Assembly (NCBI GenBank): GCA_038747915.1
Contig: JBCDJJ010000008.1
Coordinates: 8,029-72,028 of the forward strand
Source: JBCDAP01 sp038747915
Lineage (GTDB): Bacteria > Planctomycetota > Phycisphaerae > Phycisphaerales > UBA1924
Length of the DNA: 64,000 nt
Reading direction: 5' to 3'
Position numbers and translations under genes: made by a program. The notes beneath the pieces were generated by a model. That model was not told the DNA's origin and did not search any database. It saw nothing but the letters and a program-made list of their open reading frames with translations. Below, one piece after another: positions 43,829 to 52,672 of the stretch. Positions within the stretch are counted from its first letter, which is position 1, and each line of letters starts with the position of its first letter.

Positions 43829-46411
43829 TCAGAGGATTTCGAGCTTGGCGTACTGCAGGATGAGCGTCTTGGTGCCGGTCTGATCGAAGGCGATCGAGGC
43901 TCTGGCGTTCATCCCGGCGTTGACGGCCTGCACAGTGCCCTCGCCGAACCGTGGGTGACGGACCCGCTGACCGGGTTTGAGGCGGGGGGTGCGCGTGCTC
44001 GATCGCTGGTTGGCTCTGGGGGCGGTTCTTCGGCGTGGCTTGGCCTCGGCGAGGCGTTCTTCGGGAGGGCGCTGATCGATATCGTCGTCAAAGGGTGGTG
44101 AGCCGGCGCGGCGGCGTGGCGCGGCGTCGTCGTCGAACGGGGCGACATCGTCGAAAGGTTCGAGCCGGCGGCTGGGCTCGCCCCAGGCGCTGCCCAGGCC
44201 TTCGGCGATGTCGGACTTGTCGATCACTTCAACGTGATCCGTGGGCAGCTCGTCGAGGAAGCGGCTCGGGATCGTGCGCTCGGACACGCCGCGGTGCGTG
44301 CGGTACCGGGCCGAGCTGAGCGTGAGGTGTTCCATCGCGCGGGTGATACCGACGAAGCACAGCCGGCGTTCTTCCTCCATCTCGGATTCGGACTCCATGG
44401 CCCTTTGACCCGGCAGCGTGCCCTCTTCGAGGCCCACGATGCTCACCACGGGGAACTCGAGCCCCTTGGCGGCGTGGAGTGTCATGAGCGTGACGGCGCC
44501 CTGCGCGGGGTCGACGCGGTCGGCATCGGCGATGAGCGAGACGGATTCGAGGTACGCGCGGAGGCGGGCGAGGAGGTCGGGGGTATGGACCTCGTCGTCG
44601 GGCGGCGTGTTCGGCTCGGTGTCGTCGCTCGGGGCTGCGCCGCTCAGCGCGACATCGAGTTCATCGTCCATCAGCTCGTCGAGCATGCCGAAGGGGTCGA
44701 AGGCGGGGTCGGCGCCCTCGTCGATCCGGGCGTCGAACTCCTCGTCGAAGCGTGCTGCGGACGAGACGACCTCGGCCAGGTTGTCGACCTTGGCCTCCTC
44801 GGCCTCGGTGCGGTTCTTTTCAGCGACCTTGCGGTAGTGCGCTTCCAGGCCCGACTCGCGGACCACGCGATCGGCCAGTGACTCGAGTGTGGTCGGCACC
44901 GTGGCGCCCATGAAGCTCCCGCCGGCGGTCCACCCATCGATGAGCTCGCAGAACTTCGCGCAGGCGCCGGCGGCGCGCGGCGCCAGTCCCGCTTCGTCGC
45001 CTCGTTTGAGCGCCTCGAACATCGTGATGGAGTGACGGGCGGCGAACGCCTGGATCGCGGCGATGGTGGTCTTGCCGATGGCGCGCGCCGGTTTGTTGAC
45101 GATGCGTGTGAGCGAGACCTCGTCGGCGGGGTTGGCGACCACGCGGAGGTAGGCGATCGCATCTTTGACTTCCTCGCGCTGAAAGAACGCGGTGCCGCGC
45201 GCGACGATGTAAGGGATCCCAGCTCGCCGGAACGCATCCTCGACCACGCGTGAGAGGGCGTTGTTGCGGTACATCACCGCCATGTCGCGCCAGTTGAGGG
45301 GGGCCTGCTCGGTCTCGGCGTTCGCCTGGGCGGTGGGCGAGCGGTCCCACCCGGCGAGGGCTTTGCAGTGCTCGACGACGAGCTGGGCCTCGTGCTCCTC
45401 ATCACGGGCGAGGACGACGCGCGGCGAGCCGCCGCCGTCTCGCGTGGTGTAGAGCGGCTTGTGCTTGCGCTGGATGTTGTTCTGGATCAGCGCATCGGCG
45501 CACGCGAGGATCGGCGCGGTGGAGCGGAAGTTCTGCCCCAGGGCGATGGTGGCGCCGGTGGGGAAGCGCTGCTCGAATTCGAGGATGTTGGTGATATCGG
45601 CCCCGCGCCACCCGTAGATCGACTGGTCGGGGTCGCCGACGACGGCGATGTTGGGGGCCGCGGGGTCGTCGCCGCCGATGAGCATCGAGCTCAGCACGAA
45701 TTGGGCGTGGTTGGTGTCCTGGTACTCGTCGATCATCAGGTGGCGGTACCGGCGGTTGATCTCACCCCGCACCTCGTCGTGCTCGCGGAGCAGGCGCGCG
45801 GTGAGGAGCAGCAGGTCGTCGAAGTCGACGGCGTTGGCGGCGCGGAGCGACTCGGCGTACCGCGTGTAGATCAGGGCGATCGTGCGGGCGTAGAAGTCGG
45901 CGGCATCGTGCTCGTACTGACGGGCATCGATGAGGGCGTTCTTGGCTTCGGAGATGGCGGACAGGACGGTGCGCACGGGCCAGTTGGTGGTGTCGAGGTC
46001 CATCGCCTTGATGGTGGCCTTCATAAGCGCCCGCTGATCGTCGGCGTCGTAGATCGTGAAGTCGCCGGTGATCGGCCAGTCGGGCCGGCCGGTCATGAAG
46101 GGCGCGTACCGGCGGAGCAGGCGCGCGCACAGCGAGTGGAATGTGGTGATCGTCAGCCCGCGCAGCGCCCGCTCGGGCGCGCTCGCGAGGAGCTCGTTCA
46201 CACGGTCGCGCATCTCGCCGGCTGCTTTGTTCGTGAACGTGAGCGCGAGGATCGACCACGCGGGCTCGCCGAGTTCGAGCAGGTGCGCGATGCGGCGGGT
46301 GATGACGCGGGTCTTGCCCGAGCCGGCGGCGGCAAGGATGAGCAGCGGGCCCTCGACGTGCTCGACGGCGCGACGCTGATCGTCGGTCAGGTTGGCGAGG
46401 AGAGCGGTCAT
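43829..46411 (-). CDS. pcrA: UvrD/PcrA-type ATP-dependent DNA helicase
   Basis: Superfamily 1A helicase of 860 residues for repair and replication. Walker A is LAAAGSGKTRV (27-37). Seen further on are LTFTNKAAGEMRDRV, DEYQDTNHAQF (Walker B), GDPDQSIYGWRGAD, LMTLHAAKGLEFPVV and the C-terminal Tudor-like domain (KPGQRVRHPRFGEGTVQAV). An acidic linker of about 40 residues sits in domain 2B, and a basic low-complexity region precedes the C-terminal domain. I start at ATG 46411; the frame is open upstream. Divergent from dcd. Confidence 0.93.
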   Translation of the reverse strand: MTALLANLTDDQRRAVEHVEGPLLILAAAGSGKTRVITRRIAHLLELGEPAWSILALTFTNKAAGEMRDRVNELLASAPERALRGLTITTFHSLCARLLRRYAPFMTGRPDWPITGDFTIYDADDQRALMKATIKAMDLDTTNWPVRTVLSAISEAKNALIDARQYEHDAADFYARTIALIYTRYAESLRAANAVDFDDLLLLTARLLREHDEVRGEINRRYRHLMIDEYQDTNHAQFVLSSMLIGGDDPAAPNIAVVGDPDQSIYGWRGADITNILEFEQRFPTGATIALGQNFRSTAPILACADALIQNNIQRKHKPLYTTRDGGGSPRVVLARDEEHEAQLVVEHCKALAGWDRSPTAQANAETEQAPLNWRDMAVMYRNNALSRVVEDAFRRAGIPYIVARGTAFFQREEVKDAIAYLRVVANPADEVSLTRIVNKPARAIGKTTIAAIQAFAARHSITMFEALKRGDEAGLAPRAAGACAKFCELIDGWTAGGSFMGATVPTTLESLADRVVRESGLEAHYRKVAEKNRTEAEEAKVDNLAEVVSSAARFDEEFDARIDEGADPAFDPFGMLDELMDDELDVALSGAAPSDDTEPNTPPDDEVHTPDLLARLRAYLESVSLIADADRVDPAQGAVTLMTLHAAKGLEFPVVSIVGLEEGTLPGQRAMESESEMEEERRLCFVGITRAMEHLTLSSARYRTHRGVSERTIPSRFLDELPTDHVEVIDKSDIAEGLGSAWGEPSRRLEPFDDVAPFDDDAAPRRRAGSPPFDDDIDQRPPEERLAEAKPRRRTAPRANQRSSTRTPRLKPGQRVRHPRFGEGTVQAVNAGMNARASIAFDQTGTKTLILQYAKLEIL

Positions 46412-46955
46412 CGTGGGGCGCACATCTTGCGGACGGAGTGAGAGGCTAGGGCCGGTGGGGTGATCCGACAGGATCGTCTGGGTTGTCCACACATCATGTC
46501 GGTGGTGAGACACGAATCGACAGGGTCTGCACCCCAGATGATGTGGACACCAGACCAAACAAATTGCGAACTAAAGAATCTTGATGCGGGTTAACCTGAG
46601 CTTTACACTCGGGTTGCGCTGATCGACAGGATATTCTGACCCTTGTCCACCAGATTTCGAATGGTTGAGCTTGGTGCGCACGATATCTAGGGGTACGATA
46701 TCTCTTGCTCCCGTTCATGCCCGCCATCTTCGGCTGACCTGAGCGATTCGACGACCCGGGTCTACAGGCAAAGGCCCGCCCGTCGTCCGGCAACGTGCAT
46801 CACTGTTTGTTCGGTGTTGATCAGGCTGCTCGTGCAGCGTGCTGCTATCGTTGTTTGGTCTTTGAGTGGTGCTGGCGGACGCGGTGGTCCGGTGGCGGTG
46901 GAGCCCGATCGGCGGGGGTCGACGGGCGGAGCGTGCCGGGTGCTTGGAGGTTTCT
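46412..46955. promoter_or_regulatory. Repeat-bearing divergent intergenic region (pcrA / dcd)
   Basis: Lower in GC than its surroundings. It holds direct-repeat-like copies of TGATC(C)GACAGGAT...TTGTCCAC at 46461-46490 and 46620-46650, a partial copy AATCGACAGGGTCTG near 46515, and an imperfect inverted repeat (TGTCCACACATCAT at 46484-46497 versus ATGATGTGGACA at 46538-46549). There is also a tandem pair ACGATATCT at 46680-46688 and 46695-46703. TTGTCCACA differs by one base from the DnaA-box consensus. Probably promoter and regulatory DNA for the divergent genes. No protein gene is seen. Confidence 0.45.
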
Positions 46956-47669
46956 ATGGCTGTCTTGTGCGACACGCAGATCCGCGAGCTCATCGGCATC
47001 GAGCCGTTCGCGGATGCGGAGAAGCGGGCGAGCCGGATCAGCTACGGCGTGTCCTCGTATGGGTACGACGTGCGGGTCGGCACGCGGTTCAAGGTCTTCA
47101 CGCCGACGCCGCGGTCGGGCGGCATCGCGGTGGTGGATCCGAAGAACTTCAACGACGACTTCATGGTTGAGGTCGATCTGGCGGAGGAAGCACCGGACTC
47201 CGGTGGCGGAGGTTTCCAGCCTCCGCGGACATCGGTCGGTGAGGTGCCTGTGCGCACGCAGGATGTCCCTGCTGGCCGCGTTGGTGAGCGTTCGCGGAGG
47301 CAGGATGCCTCCGCCACCGACACTGGGCTGGTCCGTGATCACATCATCATCCCACCGAACTCGTTCGCGTTGTGCGAGACGGTGGAGGTGTTCGACATCC
47401 CGCGCGATGTGCTGGTGATCTGCGTGGGCAAGAGCACGTACGCGCGGTGCGGGCTGATCGTGAACGTGACGCCGCTCGAGCCGGAGTGGCGGGGGAAGGT
47501 GACGCTCGAGATTTCGAACACGACGCCGCTGCCGGCGAAGGTGTACGCGAACGAGGGTGTCGCGCAGCTGATCTTCCTCAAGGGCGATCGGGTGTGCGCG
47601 GTGAGTTATGCGGATAAGGCGGGGAAGTACCAGGATCAGGATGGGCTGACGCTGCCGAAGGTGGATTGA
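46956..47669 (+). CDS. dcd: dCTP deaminase with in-frame palindromic insertion
   Basis: Converts dCTP to dUTP for thymidylate synthesis. Family segments are clear: [23 protein letters not shown]-like [46 protein letters not shown] and [20 protein letters not shown]. The 237-residue product is about 45-50 residues longer than usual Dcd (about 190). The excess, around residues 78-126, lies between FMVEVDL and HIIIPPN. It is encoded largely by the BIME-like repeat at 47200-47320, read as [11 protein letters not shown] ... [10 protein letters not shown]. Active-site segments lie outside it, so activity may be kept. GGAGG precedes the ATG by 5 bases. Confidence 0.92.
   Translation: MAVLCDTQIRELIGIEPFADAEKRASRISYGVSSYGYDVRVGTRFKVFTPTPRSGGIAVVDPKNFNDDFMVEVDLAEEAPDSGGGGFQPPRTSVGEVPVRTQDVPAGRVGERSRRQDASATDTGLVRDHIIIPPNSFALCETVEVFDIPRDVLVICVGKSTYARCGLIVNVTPLEPEWRGKVTLEISNTTPLPAKVYANEGVAQLIFLKGDRVCAVSYADKAGKYQDQDGLTLPKVD
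47200..47320. repeat. BIME-like element inside dcd
   Basis: Paired inverted hairpins in the coding sequence. The left arm (47200-47230) is CCGGTGG, CGGAGG-loop-CCTCCG, CGGAC. The right arm (47290-47320) is GTTC, GCGGAGGC-AGGAT-GCCTCCGC, CACCGA. The arms also pair with each other over about 27 bases. No stop codon in the used frame. Same family as the copy in nrdJ at 48461-48542. Confidence 0.88.
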
Positions 47670-47688
47670 AACTCGGAGGCAATTGGCA

Positions 47689-48156
47689 ATGGGCACGAGG
47701 CAATGGGAGATACCGGTAGGTCGCACTGCTTTGGCGGTGCTTGCCCTCGGGTTGCTTGGGCTTGGTGGCTGTGTCAAGAAGCACCCCCCCACTACCACTG
47801 CCACCGGGGGTTCGCAATCGCTTTCGAGCAACGCGGCCTCGCTCCCCGCGGACGCAGAGCCCATCGAGGGGTGGTCGTCCGCGGGCGCCAGCGTCGAGTA
47901 TGTGCTTCCAGTCGATGGGCATTTTAAAGTAGCCGCCGCTCCTCCTGGCAGCGCCGGGAGGCTCACGTCGCTGTCCACAAGCATGATGAAGGCCGGCGAC
48001 CGTGTGGTGATCGTCGCCAACTCAGAGCGTGACGGCGTCAGCACATCACTCATCGCGATTGAGAAATCCTTCTCTTTCACCGGTCGCGCGCGTGAACAGC
48101 GGCTCGTGCTGTATCCCGGTTCACAGCTGTATTTCATTCCCGGCCCGCCCAGATAG
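47689..48156 (+). CDS. Predicted lipoprotein, unknown function
   Basis: A 155-residue protein with a signal peptide and lipobox (LGLLGLGGC), a Thr/Ser-rich spacer, then a compact beta-type domain (SVEYVLPVDGHFKVAAAPP, LTSLSTSMMKAGDRVVIVAN). The start ATG (47689) has GGAGG 9 bases upstream; a TTG 6 bases earlier is less likely. Lies between dcd and nrdJ, so possibly co-transcribed with them. Function unknown. Confidence 0.65.
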   Translation: MGTRQWEIPVGRTALAVLALGLLGLGGCVKKHPPTTTATGGSQSLSSNAASLPADAEPIEGWSSAGASVEYVLPVDGHFKVAAAPPGSAGRLTSLSTSMMKAGDRVVIVANSERDGVSTSLIAIEKSFSFTGRAREQRLVLYPGSQLYFIPGPPR

Positions 48157-48216
48157 CTGATCAGATTTCATTCATCACGTTTACGCCGACATCACTGGTT
48201 TAAGGATTGCCGATTC

Positions 48217-51200
48217 ATGAAGATCACCCGCAAGTTCACCACGGATGGTGTGGATCCCTTCTCGACGACCGCGTGGGTTCGTCGGCACTCGAAGATCTCG
48301 AACCCCGACGGATCGGTGGTGTTCGAGATGCCCGATGCGGAGGTGCCGAAGGGGTGGAGCCAGCTCGCCACGGACATCATGGTGAGCAAGTACTTCCGCA
48401 AGGCGGGCGTACCGGTGGACGGCGGGCCGAATGGGATCGCGGATCCGGATGGGGCAGCAGCCGGTGGCAGAGGCTTCCAGCCTCCGCGGACATCAGAAGA
48501 GGTTGACGAGCCTTCGCGGAGGCAGGATGCCTCCGCCACCGATCCTGGGCCAACTGGGCCGGAGAAGTCGGCCCGGCAGGTGATTCATCGGCTGGCGGGG
48601 TGCTGGCGGTACTGGGGTGAGTCGCACGGGTACTTCGACTCGAAGAAGGATGCGCAGGCGTTCGAGGACGAGTTGAAGTACATGCTGACGCACCAGATCG
48701 CGGCGCCGAACTCGCCGCAGTGGTTCAACACCGGGCTGCACTGGGCGTACGGGATCACGGGTCCGGCGCAGGGGCACTGGGTGGTGGACTCGGCGTCGGG
48801 CGTGGCGTCGCTCGCGGGCGATGCGTACTCGCACCCTCAGCCGCACGCGTGCTTCATCCAGAGCGTGGACGACGATCTGGTGAACCCCGGCGGGATCATG
48901 GACCTGTGGACGCGCGAGGCACGGCTCTTCAAGTATGGCTCGGGCACGGGGACGAACTTCTCCGGGCTGCGCGGAGAGGGCGAGTTGCTGGCGGGCGGCG
49001 GCAAGAGTTCGGGTCTGATGAGCTGGCTCCGGATCGGCGACCGGGCTGCGGGCGCGATCAAGAGCGGCGGGACGACGCGTCGGGCAGCGAAGATGGTCTG
49101 CCTCGACCTGGATCACCCCGACATCGAGGACTTCATCAACTGGAAGGTGCGCGAGGAGATCAAGGTCGCGGCGCTGGTCGAGGGGATGAAGGCGATCGCG
49201 GGCGAGAAGGCGTCGGCGAGCGATCCGGAGACGGTCGGCGAAACCGCGGCCCGGCTCGGCCTCACGCTCGATTACGACTTCAACGGCGAGTCGTACCAGA
49301 CGGTCAGCGGGCAGAATGCCAACAACTCGGTGCGGATCCCGAACGACTTCTTCGAGGCCGTCGATGCTGATGCGAAGTGGGAGCTGACGTTCCGTCTCGA
49401 TGGCGCCGTGGCCAAAGCGGTGGACGCGAAGGACCTGTGGCAGCAGGTGGCCTACGCCGCGTGGCGGTGCGCGGATCCGGGTGTGCAGTACGACACGACG
49501 ATCAACGAGTGGCACACCTGCCCGGGCTCGGGGCGGATCAACGCGTCGAACCCGTGCTCGGAGTACATGTTCCTGGACAACACGGCGTGCAACCTGGCGT
49601 CGATCAACCTGCTGAAGTTCTGGGATCCGGCCACGCGGTCGTTCGACGTGGAGAAGTACGAGCACGCGATCGACCTGTGGACGGTGGTGCTCGAGATCAG
49701 CGTGCTGATGGCGGCGTTCCCGAGCGAGGCGATCGCGCAGCTGAGCTACGAGTACCGCACACTTGGCCTGGGGTACGCGAACCTGGGCGCGATGCTGATG
49801 CAGGCGGGTGTGCCGTACGACTCCGAGGAGGGTCGGGCGGTGTGCGCGTGCCTGACCGCGATTCTCACGGGGCGGTCGTACCGCCAATCGTCCCTGCTGG
49901 CCAAGGAGCACGGGGCGTTCCCCGGTGCTCAAGTGAACAGCAACGCCGAGTCGATGATGCGAGTGATTCGGAACCATCGGCGTGCGGCCCACGGCGTCGA
50001 TGGCGGGGCGAGTGAGTGGGAAGCGCTCTCCATCCGTCCGGTGTCGATCGATCACGAACTGATTGGCGCCGGGCGGATCCCCGTTGCCAACATGCCCCAC
50101 CTGCTGACGCACGCGACCAAGGCGTGGGACGACGCGGAGCGGTTCGGGGCGCAGCACGGTTTCCGCAACGCGCAGGTGTCGGTGATCGCGCCGACGGGCA
50201 CGATCGGCCTGCTGATGGACTGCGACACCACGGGAGTGGAGCCCGACTTCGCACTCGTGAAGTTTAAGAAGCTGGCGGGTGGCGGGTACTTTAAGATCGC
50301 GAACGGCTCGCTCCGGCCGGCGCTCGAGGCGCTGGGGTACACCGACTCGCAGGTGAAGGACATTCTGCGGTACGTGCTCGGCTCGCTCTCGCTCAACATC
50401 CCGATGCCGACGAGCGATGGGGCACGGGAGGCGTCGGGCACGCTGGCCGACTTCCTGAAGGCCAAGGGTCTGAACCCGATCGAGCTCAAAGCGATCGAGG
50501 ATCAGCTGGCGGGCGTGTTTGAGTTGAAGTTCGCGCTCTCGGCGTGGTCGCTCGGCGATGCGGCGCTCGGGCGGCTCGGGATCGATGCGGCGCGGGCCAA
50601 GGCCGACTTCTCGTTCGACCTGCTCGCCGAGCTCGGGCTGACCGCGGCGCAGCGGCGGGCGCTCAACGAGAAGGTGTGCGGCACACAGACCGTGGAGGGG
50701 TCGCCGCACCTCAAGGCCGAGCACCTGCCGGTGTTCGACTGCGCGAACACGTGCGGCGAGAAGGGCACGCGGTTCATCGCCGCCGAGGGGCACATCCGGA
50801 TGATGGCGGCGGCGCAGCCGTTCATCTCGGGCGCGATCAGCAAGACGATCAACCTGCCCAACTCGGCGAGCGTGGACGACATCAAGGCGGCGTACCGCCT
50901 GAGCTGGGAACTGGGCCTGAAGGCGAACGCGCTATACCGCGATGGGTGCAAGCTGAGCCAGCCGCTCAGCACGAAGAGTTCGGACGCGGGCGACCAGGAC
51001 AGCACAGACGCGGGAAAGTCCGAGGCACTCGAGACGGAGGCAGCGATCCTCGCCGAGTCGGCACTGGAGGCCGACCCGGTGGAGACGAACTCGGCCTTGC
51101 AGGAGATTGTGTCGGAGGTTGCTGCGGCCTCTGACGCGGCGGCGCATGGTGAGGTCGGAGCGGTCGAGCGTGTAGTCGAGCGGATCGTGCATCGGCCGAT

Positions 51201-52029
51201 GCGTCAGCGGCTCCCGGAAACGCGTCGCTCGGTGACGCACAAGTTCAATGTCGCGGGGCACGAGGGCTATCTGACCGTCGGGCTCTATGAGGATGGTCAA
51301 CCGGGCGAGCTGTTTATCACGATGAGCAAAGAAGGCTCGACGATCGGCGGACTCATGGACTCGCTCGGCACCGCGGTCTCGGTGGCGCTGCAGTACGGTG
51401 TGCCGACCGACTCGCTCGTCCGCAAGTTCAGCCATCAGCGGTTCGAGCCGGCGGGCATGACGACCAACCGCGACATCCCGCTCGCCAAAAGCTTGGTCGA
51501 CTACATCTTCCGGTGGATGGGCATGCAGTTCATCGAGGGGTATCGCGAGGCGAACGCGCCGCGACGCCCCAGCAGCGTGACGCACGAAGCTGCGGTCACG
51601 GAGAGCAAGCCGGTCACGCGTGTCGGCGTGTTCACGGGCGATGAAGATGATGACGGTGATCGTGGCGGGGGCGAGGGCTCGGCGGTCGACTCGCCGCGTT
51701 CACCCGAATCAACTCCGCGGCGGATAGCCTCGGCGTCGCTCGACGACACCGTGGACGAGACGATCACGCCGAGCCTCGGCGAGCCGGTCGCCGGGATGAC
51801 CTCGGCCGCGCCGGCGGAGTCGCCGATGGGGATTGCCGGCGAGTCCGGGGGCCCATCAGTGTCGACGGCGCCCGGTGCTGGCGCAGCAATGGCGGCGAAC
51901 GCACTCGACGAGGCGATGCGGCAGTGCCAGGACGATGCGCCGGCGTGCAGCGTGTGTGGCTCGCTCACCGTGCGGAACGGGTCGTGCTACCGGTGCTTGA
52001 ACTGTGGTCATTCGCAGGGGTGCAGCTGA
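48217..52029 (+). CDS. nrdJ: B12-dependent ribonucleotide reductase with in-frame palindromic insertion
   Basis: Class II (adenosylcobalamin) ribonucleotide reductase, 1270 residues, reducing ribonucleotides to deoxyribonucleotides. Seen: PQPHACFIQSVDDDLVN, FKYGSGTGTNFSGLRG, NPCSEYMFLDNTACNLASINL broadly (active-site glutamate and cysteine in NPCSEY), APTGTIGLLMDCDTTGVEPD, and EHLPVFDCANTCGEKG. A TSCPD-like region (HKFNVAGHEGYLTVGLYEDG) and a C-terminal zinc-ribbon (CSVCGSLTVRNGSCYRCLNCG) follow. Residues about 82-109, between SKYFRKAGVP and SARQVIHRLAG, are encoded by a BIME-like repeat and read [11 protein letters not shown]...[15 protein letters not shown] precedes the ATG. Downstream is a folded, terminator-ended stretch. 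Confidence 0.95.
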   Translation: MKITRKFTTDGVDPFSTTAWVRRHSKISNPDGSVVFEMPDAEVPKGWSQLATDIMVSKYFRKAGVPVDGGPNGIADPDGAAAGGRGFQPPRTSEEVDEPSRRQDASATDPGPTGPEKSARQVIHRLAGCWRYWGESHGYFDSKKDAQAFEDELKYMLTHQIAAPNSPQWFNTGLHWAYGITGPAQGHWVVDSASGVASLAGDAYSHPQPHACFIQSVDDDLVNPGGIMDLWTREARLFKYGSGTGTNFSGLRGEGELLAGGGKSSGLMSWLRIGDRAAGAIKSGGTTRRAAKMVCLDLDHPDIEDFINWKVREEIKVAALVEGMKAIAGEKASASDPETVGETAARLGLTLDYDFNGESYQTVSGQNANNSVRIPNDFFEAVDADAKWELTFRLDGAVAKAVDAKDLWQQVAYAAWRCADPGVQYDTTINEWHTCPGSGRINASNPCSEYMFLDNTACNLASINLLKFWDPATRSFDVEKYEHAIDLWTVVLEISVLMAAFPSEAIAQLSYEYRTLGLGYANLGAMLMQAGVPYDSEEGRAVCACLTAILTGRSYRQSSLLAKEHGAFPGAQVNSNAESMMRVIRNHRRAAHGVDGGASEWEALSIRPVSIDHELIGAGRIPVANMPHLLTHATKAWDDAERFGAQHGFRNAQVSVIAPTGTIGLLMDCDTTGVEPDFALVKFKKLAGGGYFKIANGSLRPALEALGYTDSQVKDILRYVLGSLSLNIPMPTSDGAREASGTLADFLKAKGLNPIELKAIEDQLAGVFELKFALSAWSLGDAALGRLGIDAARAKADFSFDLLAELGLTAAQRRALNEKVCGTQTVEGSPHLKAEHLPVFDCANTCGEKGTRFIAAEGHIRMMAAAQPFISGAISKTINLPNSASVDDIKAAYRLSWELGLKANALYRDGCKLSQPLSTKSSDAGDQDSTDAGKSEALETEAAILAESALEADPVETNSALQEIVSEVAAASDAAAHGEVGAVERVVERIVHRPMRQRLPETRRSVTHKFNVAGHEGYLTVGLYEDGQPGELFITMSKEGSTIGGLMDSLGTAVSVALQYGVPTDSLVRKFSHQRFEPAGMTTNRDIPLAKSLVDYIFRWMGMQFIEGYREANAPRRPSSVTHEAAVTESKPVTRVGVFTGDEDDDGDRGGGEGSAVDSPRSPESTPRRIASASLDDTVDETITPSLGEPVAGMTSAAPAESPMGIAGESGGPSVSTAPGAGAAMAANALDEAMRQCQDDAPACSVCGSLTVRNGSCYRCLNCGHSQGCS
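48461..48542. repeat. BIME-like element inside nrdJ
   Basis: Left arm 48461-48491 differs from the dcd copy by two bases out of 31. The right arm (48512-48542) is identical to the dcd copy apart from one base at the foot. The spacer between the arms is 39 bases shorter than in dcd, a multiple of three, so both are read in the same frame. This is strong evidence that one element family entered two genes. Confidence 0.9.
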
Positions 52030-52647
52030 GCATGCGGCGCGTGCGTGATCGAACCAACTCGATGATCTCACAAGCCCGATGTGCTCGGGGCGACACCCTC
52101 CGAGATCTCCTCCTCCTCTCCTCAGGCGGCGCGGCCCGTTGGGCTCGCGCCGCACGCTCGACGGCGGGCGCGCTCCGTGCGCCGTCGAGCTTCGCGCACG
52201 CCCCGCCCGCGTGCGCACCCGCCGATGGGTCCGGCCAGGGACAGGCCGGCTCCCCACGGCCCGCGATGGCACGCCAGTGGATGGCGGTCGAACGGCAGGC
52301 GCACGATGCGCGCCATGGATCCGGCAGTGTGATGACGGAGTGTTCCTTTGGTGCGGCGTGGCGTCACTCCTCCGCCCATCGCCCACCCACGCCCAGCGAT
52401 GGTGCACCGCCCGCCCCACCACGGGTCGTGCGCCGCGAGGCCAACCGCGACGCTGGGCATCGCGTGTAACGCGGCATTCGGCGCGCGGCGGCGCGCCGAA
52501 TGCTTTGGGTCGATCGCCGGGCATCTCTGATCCGGCATCGCGACGACAAACCCACCGCAGCGGGCTCGGCCGCCGTGCAACGCGGCCAAGCGCCGACCCG
52601 CACCTTGCCTCCCCCGGGCCGCCCCACCACGGTCCGGGGGATTTTTT
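52030..52647 (+). ncRNA. Candidate large structured RNA or structured 3-prime region after nrdJ
   Basis: About 620 bases without a credible gene; the open frames here are Arg/Pro-rich on both strands. It holds several very strong hairpins: GCTCGACGGCG...CGCCGTCGAGC (near 52152-52187), GCATTCGGCGCGC-GGCG-GCGCGCCGAATGC (near 52473-52502), a multibranch helix CACGC-CCAGCG...CGCTGG-GCATC-GCGTG (near 52390-52470), and GGCCGC...GCGGCC. It ends in a strong intrinsic terminator. I do not recognise RNase P RNA, tmRNA, 6S or SRP motifs. It could be a distinct RNA or an elaborate nrdJ 3-prime UTR. Confidence 0.35.
52610..52647 (+). terminator. Intrinsic terminator after nrdJ / candidate RNA
   Basis: Stem TCCCCCGG (52610-52617) pairs with CCGGGGGA (52634-52641) over 8 bases, followed directly by six T (52642-52647). 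It is the clearest rho-independent terminator in the window and sits 25 bases before the convergent channel gene's stop. Confidence 0.9.
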
Positions 52648-52672
52648 GCTGCGATGAAGAACTCTGTATGCG

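Noticed and set aside
46461..46703. Possible chromosomal replication origin
   Set aside because: The repeats recall DnaA boxes, but no dnaA, dnaN, gidA or rpmH lie nearby and the boxes deviate from consensus; reported as a regulatory region only.
46680..46703. NrdR box upstream of dcd/nrdJ
   Set aside because: The tandem ACGATATCT pair lacks the palindromic ACACTATATATAGTGT-type core and spacing of NrdR sites.
47945..47975. Additional REP hairpin in the lipoprotein gene
   Set aside because: CTCCTGGCAGCGCCGGGAGG can fold, but lacks the GTYC foot and flanks of the family.
52030..52647. RNase P RNA or tmRNA
   Set aside because: The universally conserved P4 segment of RNase P RNA and the tRNA-like ends and tag frame of tmRNA were not found on either strand.
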